From the NCBI GenBank assembly GCA_016935735.1, contig JAFGQK010000165.1:1-46850 (forward strand): 46,850 bases of DNA, given 5' to 3'. The number at the start of each line of letters is the position of its first letter. Position 1 is the stretch's first letter. Positions 1 to 8,230 of the stretch are shown here, piece after piece. This DNA comes from Spirochaetales bacterium. GTDB lineage: Bacteria; Spirochaetota; Spirochaetia; SZUA-6; JAFGRV01. The notes beneath the pieces were generated by a model. That model was not told the DNA's origin, made no database searches, and saw only the letters and a program-made list of their open reading frames with translations. The position numbers and the translations under genes are program-made.

Positions 1-68
1 AATGAAAGTAAATCCGATCCTGTATATCCCTGTTAATCCAGTCAAAATTTCTTTCTGGAATTATTGTC
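1..68. repeat. Diverged copy of the leader repeat found beside the Rpn-type gene
   Basis: This stretch closely matches the reverse complement of 6951-7030, just upstream of the Rpn-type nuclease gene. Shared blocks are GTAAATCC, ATCCTGTATATCC, CAAAATTT/CAAAATTC and TGGAATT followed by TGTC, with about ten bases missing from the second copy. The open frame over it (2-187) begins with the same residues as the non-coding 5' extension of the Rpn frame. It is therefore read as repeat, not gene. Either a lost mobile copy or an independent repeat would explain it. Confidence 0.55.
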
Positions 69-171
69 TTTTTTTTCATGAATCTTTACTTTTTTATCTT
101 TCTCCACCCTTATGGGTAAATTCCCCCCGCACCACCTGCACTATTTTTTTTCAGCAGGCTTTTGCCATCCA

Positions 172-217
172 CTGTTCAACAAGTTGAAGCACAATAGTGA
201 ATTTTACAAGGTACCCT
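172..217 (+). repeat. Palindromic dispersed repeat, copy 1
   Basis: A hairpin TTCAAC-AA-GTTGAA is followed by a tail reading GCACAATAGTGAATTTTAC and AAGGTACC. The same hairpin-plus-tail arrangement recurs at 615-653, 19936-19977, 24908-24957, 26875-26924 and 40679-40748. The surrounding 188-695 stretch has no gene that I can support; the only other structure in it is copy 2. Confidence 0.6.
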
Positions 218-614
218 TCTCTAAGCCACCGGGACAAAATCAGGCACAATAAGAAAGACAACCCGGATCGACAGGGGTATGTCTGACACCCATGGCCAAT
301 CCAGCAAGCATGGTCGATTCACCCTGTTGTGTACATTTTTTACGACAAAGCAAGCAATTCCCAAATACATCAATGTCCGGGGGTGTACATGGTTTATAAA
401 CTATTAGTATCCCTGGACAATACTATACTATATATATCTTCCTGAAAATTACAATACTTTTTATTTAAAAACTTTTTTTAAAATAATATTTTCATAGAAA
501 AATGCGGTAAAAGCAAAAAATATATATTAATCAACCTGATTGATTACGACAATCGGTCTTTCGAATTCCCCCCCTGAAAAAAATTGCTATATCTTGACAC
601 TTTCCTTTAATATT

Positions 615-653
615 GGCACCATATAAAAATAACAATTGGGGTTCAACTTGTTA
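615..653 (-). repeat. Palindromic dispersed repeat, copy 2
   Basis: Read on the minus strand it gives TTAACAAGTTGAACCCCAAT followed by a TGTTATTTTTATATGGTGCC tail. That tail matches copy 3 at 19936-19977. The hairpin arm is partly degenerate (TTAAC instead of TTCAAC). It lies about 40 bases upstream of the 696 gene. Confidence 0.55.
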
Positions 654-695
654 AATGGATATCAATAAGCTATTCTGAAAAACAGGGGACAGCGG

Positions 696-1151
696 ATGGA
701 AAAATCCGGGACAATCATAGCGTATGCACTTATGTTTTTTATCCTGATAGCAGTATTTTTTTTTATTCCCAGAGATATATTAAAAAAATCCGGTTCAGGG
801 GAGATCACCCGGGAAAAGCCTGTGACAGTCTCCTTTTCCCAGGTTTCGAATGTTTATGAAGCACGGGAGGAAGAACAGAACAGAAGGGTGATTACGGTGT
901 ATGTGGCCCGGTTTACCGATGCGCAAGAGGTATGGATGCAGATATTTGATTATGCAAACAAGCTTCCCCTGACATGGGGTGGTTTTACCGCGGTATTTTT
1001 CTTTGACAACCCTGCTTTTACCCCTTCTGTCGATTATTTTACCGAGGGGTTTGAGGAAATATATGAACACCATTGTATTGCCGGGTACTGGAAATATTCG
1101 AATGGGACCGATATTTTCAAACAGTATCCGTTTAAAAGGAACAGGGAATAA
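696..1151 (+). CDS. Hypothetical membrane-anchored protein, 151 aa
   Basis: I do not recognise this family. Residues about 6-25 form one hydrophobic helix (AYALMFFILIAVFFFIP), probably a signal anchor, followed by a roughly 120-residue soluble domain rich in Phe, Tyr and Glu. A GGGG stretch about ten bases upstream can act as ribosome-binding site. The gene is followed after 142 bases by smc, with a promoter-like pair in between, so the two may be separate transcription units. Antisense frames over it are shadows. Confidence 0.7.
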   Translation: MEKSGTIIAYALMFFILIAVFFFIPRDILKKSGSGEITREKPVTVSFSQVSNVYEAREEEQNRRVITVYVARFTDAQEVWMQIFDYANKLPLTWGGFTAVFFFDNPAFTPSVDYFTEGFEEIYEHHCIAGYWKYSNGTDIFKQYPFKRNRE

Positions 1152-1228
1152 TCCTTCTCATCTTTATTCATCTTATTTAAAAATCACTCCAAAAAGAGTG
1201 GAATTCCGGGGTTTTCAGCGTATCTGTC

Positions 1229-1258
1229 TTGACTTACCCCCGGATTTAATACTATCAT
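1229..1258 (+). promoter_or_regulatory. Predicted sigma70-type promoter for smc
   Basis: TTGACT at 1229-1234 and TATCAT at 1253-1258 are separated by 18 bases, about 35 bases before the smc GTG. The same -10 hexamer is seen in the xylF promoter of this window. Confidence 0.45.
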
Positions 1259-1293
1259 TTTTCATTTGAACAAGACAAAACTGGGAGAGGGTC

Positions 1294-4092
1294 GTGCATT
1301 TAAAAACTATTGAAATATTCGGGTTTAAATCTTTTCCAGAGCGGGTAAGAATAGAATTACCCCGTGGTATTTCTGCGCTTATCGGTCCGAACGGATGCGG
1401 GAAAAGTAATGTTGTCGACTCTATTAAATGGGTTCTGGGTGAGCAGTCTACCAGGACATTAAGGGCCTCCAGGATGGAAGATATCATTTTTAATGGTACG
1501 GAATCACGGAAACCCCTTAGTGTTGCAGAAGTGGAAATCACTTTTGTGAATGAGTCGGGATTACTGCCCCTGGATCTGGCAGAGATTTCTGTAAAAAGAC
1601 GGCTTTTCCGTTCAGGAGAGAGTGAATATTACATAAACAATAAAATGGTGCGTCTTAAGGAGGTCCGGGAACTTTTTTATGATACAGGGATAGGAAAGTC
1701 GGCTTATTCGATCATGGAACAGGGGAAAATCGACCAGGTGCTTTCAAATAAACCGGAAGAACGGCGGTATATTTTTGAGGAAGCAGCCGGGATTACCAAA
1801 TATAAAATGAGGGGTATGGAAGCAGAGAGAAAGTTCGAAAAAACAAATGAAAATATCCGGCAGGCAGAGGCTATCCTTGCAGAAGTGAAAAGAAGTTATG
1901 ATGTATTAAAAGTCCAGGCGCAGAAGACAGAGAACTACAGAAATCTGAAGGACCGGCTTTTTGATATTGAAGTAAAGATAAGATTATTGAAATTAAGAGA
2001 GCTGTTTGATGATAAAGATAAACAGGAACAGGAATTAAAAAGCGAGACCGGGAAAAAAACGTCATTTCAGACGGAAATCGATCATTTGAACGAACTTATG
2101 GAAAAAAGCATTGATTCTGTCAATACTATGGAATCAAAGCTTGTAGAGCACCAGAAATCCCTGTATGGGATCGGTCTTGAAAAAAATAATAAGGAAAGCC
2201 AGATACGGATTCTGAAAGAGAGAACAGGTGAACTCGAAAGAAAGATAGAGATTGACAGGTCAAGAGAAAAAGCCTGTTATGAGAAAATCAAGGATTTGAA
2301 CGATGAATGTGCCGGTAAGAAGCAATCCCTTTCGGAACTGGAAACCCATATAAAAGAGATTGAACAAAATATTATCAGCTTTACAAAGGATATCGCACAT
2401 TTTACGGAAAAAATAAAGCAGAATGAACAGGATATTTCAGCACGGGAAAAGGATATAGGGGATTGTGAAAAAGAGATCGGGCTATATACCCTTGAATTAA
2501 GAAAAATAACAGATGATATTGTCACCCAGCTGGATGAAAAATTACGTGAAACAGAGTATTCATTAAAGGAACGACAAAAACTCGAAAATACAATCGGGGA
2601 ATTGCTGGGAACAATCAAGATACAGGTAAGCGGGAAAACAGCGATTCTTTCGGATATTAATACACTCACGGAATTAAATACCCAGGAAGTGAAAAAGGTC
2701 GTTGATTCAGTGACATACCTGGTCAATGAATTAAGCGGAAAAATCGAACAATTAATTGAATATTTTTCTCAATACAAGCTTGCAACCCCGTCTTTTATCG
2801 ATGACTTTTTATCTCCCGAAGGTATTATAACAAAGAAACGGGAGATCGATCAAAAGCTTCTGGACAGGCAGGAGAAAATAGCACAATTCAAATCCCGTAT
2901 TAAGGAACTTAAAGAAGAAAACAAAGGATACAATGGAAAGATAGAAGAGTATAGAAAAACCCTGGAAAGCCTCAATATTAATAAAGCCAGGACCCAGACC
3001 CAGAAGACAGGTCTTCATAATGATATAAACAGGATTCAGAAAGATACAGAGGAACAGGAACGCTTTTTAAAGGAAAATCAGAAAGAAATTAATCAAACGG
3101 CAAATACCCTGAATGAAATTAAAACAGGAATATCGAATATTGAAAAGGAAAAACAGGAGCTTATCGACAAAGAAGCACAGCTTACAAAGGAGCTTGCATC
3201 CCTGGAAATCGAAATAAAGCAAAAGAACGAGAATCTGACAGAAAACGAGAAAAAATTGAAAACCTTGATGAACAACCTTCTTTCTGTTCAATCCCGGATT
3301 GAGCGTATACAGATGCATGCTGCAGAAATAAATGTAGAGATAAAGAATGTGTATGCGAACTTTAATGAACAGTATTCCCGTGATCTGGCCGAGTTCGAAT
3401 CGGATTTGCATGAATTCAATATACCACTCAAAGATCTTCGCGATAGTATGACTTCTTTAAAAGAAAAGCTTAAAACATGCGGACAGGTGAATCTCATGGC
3501 CCCGGAAGAGTTCCAGGAAGTAAAAGAACGGTATGATTTTCTTACCGGGCAGCTTAATGATCTGAATAAGGCACGGGAAGACCTTAAACGCATTACTAAT
3601 GAAATAAGAACCGAATCGACTGAAATGTTTCTGGAAACATATAACCGGATACGTAAAAATTTCCACAGTATGTTCAGGCGGCTTTTTGGCGGGGGCAGGG
3701 CAGAGTTACGGTTATCTGACCCGGATAATGTGCTTGAATCCGGGATAGAGATCATGGCCCAGCCGCCGGGAAAAACCCTTGAAAGCATCGCCCTCCTTTC
3801 CGGTGGTGAACGGTCTTTAACCGGGGTCGCGCTGCTTTTTGCCACCTTTATGGTAAAACCGTCACCATTCTGTATTCTGGATGAGATTGATGCAGCCCTG
3901 GACGAAGAGAATATAAGCAGGTTTATTACCATTCTTAGTGAGTTTTCAAAGGGCTCGCAATTTATCATTATTACCCATAATAAAAAGACCATTGCCGGAA
4001 CGCAGACACTCTTTGGTATTACAATGGAAGAATCCGGTGTTTCAAAGATTATCGCCGTCCGGTTAAAGGAAAAAGAGGAGACATATGCTTGA
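1294..4092 (+). CDS. smc: Chromosome segregation SMC protein, short P115-like form
   Basis: SMC ATPases form long coiled-coil dimers that organise the nucleoid with ScpA/ScpB. The N-terminal Walker A reads GPNGCGKS (residues 31-38). The C-terminal head carries the signature LSGGERS (about 835-841) and the Walker B CILDEIDAALD (about 860-870), with a distal THNK. Between the heads lie Lys/Glu-rich coiled coils. At 932 residues it is about 250 shorter than typical bacterial SMC, and I see no glycine-rich hinge domain in the middle, where residues about 430-510 are only weakly coiled. Borrelia P115 is similarly short. The start is GTG with GGGAGAGG three bases upstream. The next gene overlaps its end by 8 bases. 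Confidence 0.93.
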   Translation: MHLKTIEIFGFKSFPERVRIELPRGISALIGPNGCGKSNVVDSIKWVLGEQSTRTLRASRMEDIIFNGTESRKPLSVAEVEITFVNESGLLPLDLAEISVKRRLFRSGESEYYINNKMVRLKEVRELFYDTGIGKSAYSIMEQGKIDQVLSNKPEERRYIFEEAAGITKYKMRGMEAERKFEKTNENIRQAEAILAEVKRSYDVLKVQAQKTENYRNLKDRLFDIEVKIRLLKLRELFDDKDKQEQELKSETGKKTSFQTEIDHLNELMEKSIDSVNTMESKLVEHQKSLYGIGLEKNNKESQIRILKERTGELERKIEIDRSREKACYEKIKDLNDECAGKKQSLSELETHIKEIEQNIISFTKDIAHFTEKIKQNEQDISAREKDIGDCEKEIGLYTLELRKITDDIVTQLDEKLRETEYSLKERQKLENTIGELLGTIKIQVSGKTAILSDINTLTELNTQEVKKVVDSVTYLVNELSGKIEQLIEYFSQYKLATPSFIDDFLSPEGIITKKREIDQKLLDRQEKIAQFKSRIKELKEENKGYNGKIEEYRKTLESLNINKARTQTQKTGLHNDINRIQKDTEEQERFLKENQKEINQTANTLNEIKTGISNIEKEKQELIDKEAQLTKELASLEIEIKQKNENLTENEKKLKTLMNNLLSVQSRIERIQMHAAEINVEIKNVYANFNEQYSRDLAEFESDLHEFNIPLKDLRDSMTSLKEKLKTCGQVNLMAPEEFQEVKERYDFLTGQLNDLNKAREDLKRITNEIRTESTEMFLETYNRIRKNFHSMFRRLFGGGRAELRLSDPDNVLESGIEIMAQPPGKTLESIALLSGGERSLTGVALLFATFMVKPSPFCILDEIDAALDEENISRFITILSEFSKGSQFIIITHNKKTIAGTQTLFGITMEESGVSKIIAVRLKEKEETYA

Positions 4093-4462
4093 TTCTCTTT
4101 TTAAAGGAAAAAGAATCAATAAAATAGCAGTATTTATAGCAGCGGGCACCTTAAGTATCCTTAGTATCATAACGGTAATCCTGGTTTTCGCGGTAGAAAA
4201 CCCCAAACCGCTGACAGAGGAAAGTACATTACCTCCGGATAACACCGGTGTGAAGCATGGTTTAAAAATCGAGGATTTATACCTGGATGATGAATGGCAC
4301 CGGTTTTTTCAACGACAGGTGTATCCGGTGCGGGACCCATCCGTGGGGTGGAGTAAACAGGAAGTGGAAAAATATTTTATCCCGGCAGATAAAATTTTGC
4401 ATGAGTATTTTCAAAAAAGAAACGATAATTATATTAAGGAGATATTCAGGAACGTCGAATAG
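4085..4462 (+). CDS. Small single-pass membrane protein, 125 aa
   Basis: This is an unrecognised protein. A positively charged N-terminus is followed by one strong transmembrane helix (about residues 14-38), then a polar extracytoplasmic part with several aromatic residues. Its ATG overlaps the 3' end of smc by 8 bases, with AAAGAGGAG just upstream, so it is probably translated from the smc transcript. The context suggests a cell-envelope role, but nothing in the sequence names a function. Confidence 0.75.
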   Translation: MLDSLFKGKRINKIAVFIAAGTLSILSIITVILVFAVENPKPLTEESTLPPDNTGVKHGLKIEDLYLDDEWHRFFQRQVYPVRDPSVGWSKQEVEKYFIPADKILHEYFQKRNDNYIKEIFRNVE

Positions 4463-4526
4463 TTTCCGGTATTTATAAAACAATATGAGGTTTTTACCTT
4501 TTATAAGCATGATACGGGAGGGGACT

Positions 4527-6041
4527 ATGCTTTTGAAAAGGGATATTATCATTCTTTATCACCTTTTTTTCCTGTTTTTATCTATTTTTATCATGGTTCT
4601 GTCATGCAGCACCGTGCCGTCTGAGATATCTGTTTGTGAAACCGGGAACCGGGAGACGGTAGATGAACGGGTTGAACCAGCTCCTGACGTAACGATGTTA
4701 CACCGCCCGGAATGCACGGTTGATACTTCCATCATTATGCAGACCACGGAAATCCTGCCGCACTTACAACCCCCGGAAAGCATCTCTTTGCCTGCGGAAC
4801 ATGACGGTATGTTTCAGTATCCGGCAGAGAATATGGAACTGTTAACCCCTGAGCCTGTTTTAAAACAGGAAGAGCAGAATAATGAGATACCGGCGGGTAA
4901 TGAAAATGAAAATCAGATAAAAAGCACAGGAGAAGAACCGGTATCTGTAGAAAACATTTCCGGATTAGAAGAAAAAGCGGAAAAGAGTAAAACAAAAGAG
5001 CAGGAAAAAGAAATAAAAAAAGAGTATAAAAAAGAATCAGAGGATAAGACAAAGAAAGAAATAAAAAAAGAAGAGAAAGAGGTAAAGAAAGAGAAAAAAC
5101 AGGTAACTCCTATTAATAAGGAAAAAATGGTTCAGTCCTTTAAAGAGGAGCAGACTCCCCATATCAGTGAGATCTACACACATATAGGCGAGAATATCGA
5201 GATCAGTTTTAATAATAATGGCTGGATTTTCACCGGGTATATCAAAGATGAAGATGCAAAAGGGGTAAAATACCTTTCAAAAGACGCAACGTACCGGGAA
5301 AGTCTTTTTACCTTTAAAAGCATAAAAACAGGAAGCTATGATCTGGAGTTTATTCTGCAGGATCATACATCAGGTTCACAGCAGACAGAGATTGTCCGTG
5401 TTCAAGTAGTGGATGATACAGAGTTTGTTCCTGAAAATTCAGCTGATTTTATTACTTCAAATAATTTAGCAGAAGATTTTTATAACCAGGGTGAGTATCA
5501 GCATGCCCTGGAAGAATATCTAAAAATTTATGACGAAACCTCCCCCCTGTTGAACCAAAAGATAGCAGAACTGTATGAAAAATTGGGGCAGAAGGATGCC
5601 GCAGTTTCCTACTGGGAAATCAATGCAAAGAGGGAGGATGACTATTCATTACCGGCAGCAGAAAAGTTGCTTTCCCATTCCCTGGATACCGGGAATACAG
5701 AAAAAATAGTCCGGTATCTTAATTATCTGCTTGGTTCCGGGAAAAAGGTCCCGGAATCTGAAATCCTCAGGATAGTGAATTTATTACAGGACAAACAGGA
5801 TTATAATGAAGCTGCCTCTGTGCTGGATAATTACCTTTCACTCTATTCAAACTCTGAAACCCGCGATGCATTATATTTCCTTTTAGCGGGGCTTTATGAG
5901 AAAAATTCCGGTATGAGGGATTTAAAACAGGCAAAATACTATTATGAAAGGATTATATCAGAATTTCCGGCAGGGAATTATGTGCAGCCTGCACGGAAAA
6001 GATTACAGTATCTGAACAGACACTTTTTCCATATACAGTAA
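4527..6041 (+). CDS. Predicted lipoprotein with Lys/Glu-rich linker and TPR-like C-terminus
   Basis: The ATG at 4527 is preferred over an upstream in-frame ATG at 4485 because GGGAGGGG lies four bases before it and a signal peptide begins directly. The lipobox is VLSC, with the acylated Cys at residue 27. A low-complexity Lys/Glu stretch (about residues 140-200; purine-rich DNA at 4965-5110) links to a beta-rich part. It is followed by helical repeats resembling tetratricopeptide repeats (about 300-500: FYNQGEYQHALEEYLKIYDE and a later LYEKNSGMRDLKQAKYYYER). Such proteins commonly act as envelope scaffolds. It is convergent with the Rpn-type gene, with only five bases between stop codons. Confidence 0.8.
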   Translation: MLLKRDIIILYHLFFLFLSIFIMVLSCSTVPSEISVCETGNRETVDERVEPAPDVTMLHRPECTVDTSIIMQTTEILPHLQPPESISLPAEHDGMFQYPAENMELLTPEPVLKQEEQNNEIPAGNENENQIKSTGEEPVSVENISGLEEKAEKSKTKEQEKEIKKEYKKESEDKTKKEIKKEEKEVKKEKKQVTPINKEKMVQSFKEEQTPHISEIYTHIGENIEISFNNNGWIFTGYIKDEDAKGVKYLSKDATYRESLFTFKSIKTGSYDLEFILQDHTSGSQQTEIVRVQVVDDTEFVPENSADFITSNNLAEDFYNQGEYQHALEEYLKIYDETSPLLNQKIAELYEKLGQKDAAVSYWEINAKREDDYSLPAAEKLLSHSLDTGNTEKIVRYLNYLLGSGKKVPESEILRIVNLLQDKQDYNEAASVLDNYLSLYSNSETRDALYFLLAGLYEKNSGMRDLKQAKYYYERIISEFPAGNYVQPARKRLQYLNRHFFHIQ

Positions 6042-6046
6042 CAGGA

Positions 6047-6901
6047 TTACAATTGCTCAATTTCTTCCACCGTTAAGCCTGTTATCCTGGCAATTTTTTT
6101 ACTATCATCGCCTTCCATTTTCATTTTTTTTGCAGTATCCAGCTGGTTTTCGAGTTTGCCATCAAGTTTTCCCTTTTTTTCTGCTTCTTCTATTTTTGCA
6201 GCCATAATTGAATTAAAATCCCGCTTAAACTTTTGCCGTGCTTCGTATAATTCAAGCATTTCTTCATCCCTGGTAAATTTTTTGCAAATTTTATGAGCCT
6301 CCTCTATTTCTTTATCTTCCCGTATCAATATGGTCATAATATCTTCCTCCTTTCCTTCGGATTTAAGGTACACAAGCCACCTTTGAATTTTTGTATTATA
6401 CAAAGTGATATCCAATTTTGGTAATTCCAGAAAATGAATCATTAGATGATCGGTAAGTACAAACTCCGGGTTTTTGATTTCATGAAGCATAAAACAATTA
6501 TGGGGTCCTGGAATATTGGCGAGTAGATTAAAGTCTAGAATATTTATACAAATAGTGGGTTTGAGTGTTTTATAAAACTCATTCTCACCTAATTGGCTTG
6601 CATAAAGTTTAGCCCAGTAATAGAGACTGCGCGCCTTAAAGCTTTCATCCCCTGTACTCTGGACTTCAATATCATACTGCCGGCCGGATTCATCCAGGGC
6701 TTTTATATCTAAAATAGATTCCTTTTCAAAAGTGATTGTCTTTAAATTAAAAGGATTTTTTATTTCAAGACTGGAAAGTATGGGGAAATTCACATCTTCC
6801 ATAACGCTGTTTATGAATGAGAGGAGTAATTTTTTATTCTTTTCTGAACCAAACAGATATCGGAAAAAAATGTCGGATGTTGGTTTTACATAGATGTCCA
6901 T
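6047..6901 (-). CDS. Rpn/PD-(D/E)XK nuclease family, transposase-like
   Basis: The start of this 284-residue frame matches the Rpn family of recombination-promoting nucleases (PF12784 type): KPTSDIFFRYLFGSEKNKKL, then LDIKALDESGRQYDIEVQS, which holds the D...ExQ nuclease core near residues 80-95. The C-terminus is a charged helical region ending in a short motif (IARITGLTVEEIEQL) typical of this family. The frame is open for 42 more codons upstream, but that stretch is the leader repeat shared with 1-68, so ATG at 6901 is chosen; no strong ribosome-binding site precedes it. Family members promote RecA-independent recombination and are often multi-copy. The gene sits next to decayed genes. Confidence 0.85.
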   Translation of the reverse strand: MDIYVKPTSDIFFRYLFGSEKNKKLLLSFINSVMEDVNFPILSSLEIKNPFNLKTITFEKESILDIKALDESGRQYDIEVQSTGDESFKARSLYYWAKLYASQLGENEFYKTLKPTICINILDFNLLANIPGPHNCFMLHEIKNPEFVLTDHLMIHFLELPKLDITLYNTKIQRWLVYLKSEGKEEDIMTILIREDKEIEEAHKICKKFTRDEEMLELYEARQKFKRDFNSIMAAKIEEAEKKGKLDGKLENQLDTAKKMKMEGDDSKKIARITGLTVEEIEQL

Positions 6902-6950
6902 AATTAAAAAATAACATGGATTTGCAGTTTTTACAATAGTTACTTGTGAA

Positions 6951-7030
6951 GGACAGCAATTCCAAAAATGGAATTTTGGCAGGATATACAGGATTGGATT
7001 TACTTTTATCCAGTTAATTCCGTTCATCCT
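6951..7030 (-). repeat. Leader repeat upstream of the Rpn-type gene
   Basis: On the minus strand it reads through AGGATGAACGGAATTAACTG and AATCCTGTATATCC-like segments that match 1-68 of the window. These repeated GGAT/ATCC words are characteristic of sequence preceding Rpn-type genes in many genomes (established impression, not checked here). Confidence 0.5.
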
Positions 7031-7057
7031 GTCTAAATTCAGAATTTCTGCATGTAA

Positions 7058-7192
7058 GGAAAGGAATTTCTCAGTGTAAAATTGCGGGATTATGCAGATG
7101 TGTTGTCATCATTCTTTGCAGAAGGACTTAAGGGCGGCATAGCAACGATATCGGAGATAGAAAAAAGGAAGAATAAAAATGAAGATAACTGA
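7058..7192 (+). pseudogene. C-terminal remnant of an unknown regulator-like gene
   Basis: An open frame without a start codon encodes 44 residues (begins GKEFLSVKLRDYADVLSSFF, ends EKRKNKNEDN). Its stop overlaps the start of the RND-like remnant at 7179, the kind of overlap expected inside an operon. The helical character and the position before an RND exporter suggest the tail of a TetR-type repressor, but this is inference. Its 5' part is missing where the Rpn element begins. Confidence 0.3.
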
Positions 7193-8018
7193 TTTTATAC
7201 TGAAATTCCGCTGGCTTCTTATCGTATTTTTTATCCTTGCTGCATTCTGCTTATGCTATTTGATACCCGGTACGTCAATAGAACCGGATATTAAGGCAAT
7301 GCTCCCGGAAAATATCCAGTCCCGCAGGAACACGGAAACCATCGATGAAATTTTCGGTGGTACCGAGATGATTATGGTAATCCTGGAGACAGACGATGTG
7401 TTGAAAGAATCAACACTAAAAAGGGTAAAAAATATTTCCAAACAGATAAAAGAATAGAAGATCTGGATAAGGTGTTGTCGCTTTTCGAGCTTAAAAATAT
7501 CCGGGGGGAACAGGGTGCAATGGCCGTTGAACCTGCTGTAGACCGGATTCCGAAAACTGAAAAGGCGAGGGAAGCGTTACGGGAGGAAATTAAAAAGAAT
7601 GATCTTGTTTATGGGGTTGTTGTGTCCGAAGATTTTACCCTTACTGCCGTTATTGCAATCATTAATACCCGGGTTTCCGATACCAGAGTTCTTTCATTAA
7701 TCCGGGATATTATTGAAAGCCCGGACTGGTCTGTGTTGTTTTTGGCATCATTACCCTTCTTTTATGTACGGGGATCTTTTTTATTGTCATCGATACGGAT
7801 CCCAATAATTTTTTCCCGGATACTTCCCCTGTTGTACAGTTGAACAAGAAGATTGATGCCAAACTGGGCGGCTCCCTGGCCCTGTCACTGGTTTTTAAAG
7901 GAGATATTAAAGACCCCCGGATTATGAAAAAAATCGACCTCCTGGAAAAACAAATCCGCACATTGCCTTTTGTCGGAAATACCTCCTCGATTGCCCGGGT
8001 AGTCCGGATGATCCGGAT
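7179..8018 (+). pseudogene. Broken RND/MMPL-superfamily exporter
   Basis: The first segment (7179-7457) encodes an N-terminal membrane helix followed by the MMPL-type sequence PDIKAMLPENIQSRRNTETI and FGGTEMIMVIL. A one-base frameshift near 7440-7455 moves the continuation into another frame (DKRIEDLDKVLSLFELKNIR). Around 7720 the sequence jumps from the end of the first porter domain to a helix from the second half (VFGIITLLLCTGIFFIVI, then DPNNFFPDTSPVVQLNKKID), so several membrane helices are deleted. A further frame change occurs near 8000. Intact family members have 750-900 residues and 12 helices. This copy cannot make a transporter. Confidence 0.8.
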
Positions 8019-8213
8019 GGCGAACTGGAAAAGCAGCTGGAAATACTGGAAGTAAAGAAACTTGGCCCGGGAAAAAATAAACACAGGACCACCCACATGA
8101 TTATCAATAATGTCCAGAATGGACGGAAATCCGTCATAAAGATTAAGGAGATTGTATTTAACCCGGATGTGAAGGATGAATATTTTACCACCCGGTACCT
8201 GGAATTAAAATAA
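8019..8213 (+). pseudogene. C-terminal fragment of a LolA-like outer-membrane lipoprotein-sorting protein
   Basis: An uninterrupted 65-codon frame, entered from the exporter remnant, ends KIKEIVFNPDVKDEYFTTRY plus four residues. That ending is typical of the LolA-like 'outer membrane lipoprotein-sorting protein' family, which is often encoded directly after RND/MMPL exporters. There is no start codon and only the last quarter of the family length. This supports loss of an ancestral exporter/LolA operon by internal deletion. Confidence 0.6.
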
Positions 8214-8230
8214 AGATTCTGCAGCACCGA

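Noticed and set aside
2-187. 61-codon open frame at the window start
   Set aside because: Its sequence is the repeat shared with the non-coding leader of the Rpn gene, with no ribosome-binding site.
3288-3992. 234-codon antisense frame within smc
   Set aside because: It lies opposite a fully supported conserved gene, has no recognisable domain and is explained as a codon-bias shadow.
4965-5110. Long purine-rich tract as a possible structural DNA element
   Set aside because: It is explained by the Lys/Glu-rich linker of the lipoprotein coding sequence.
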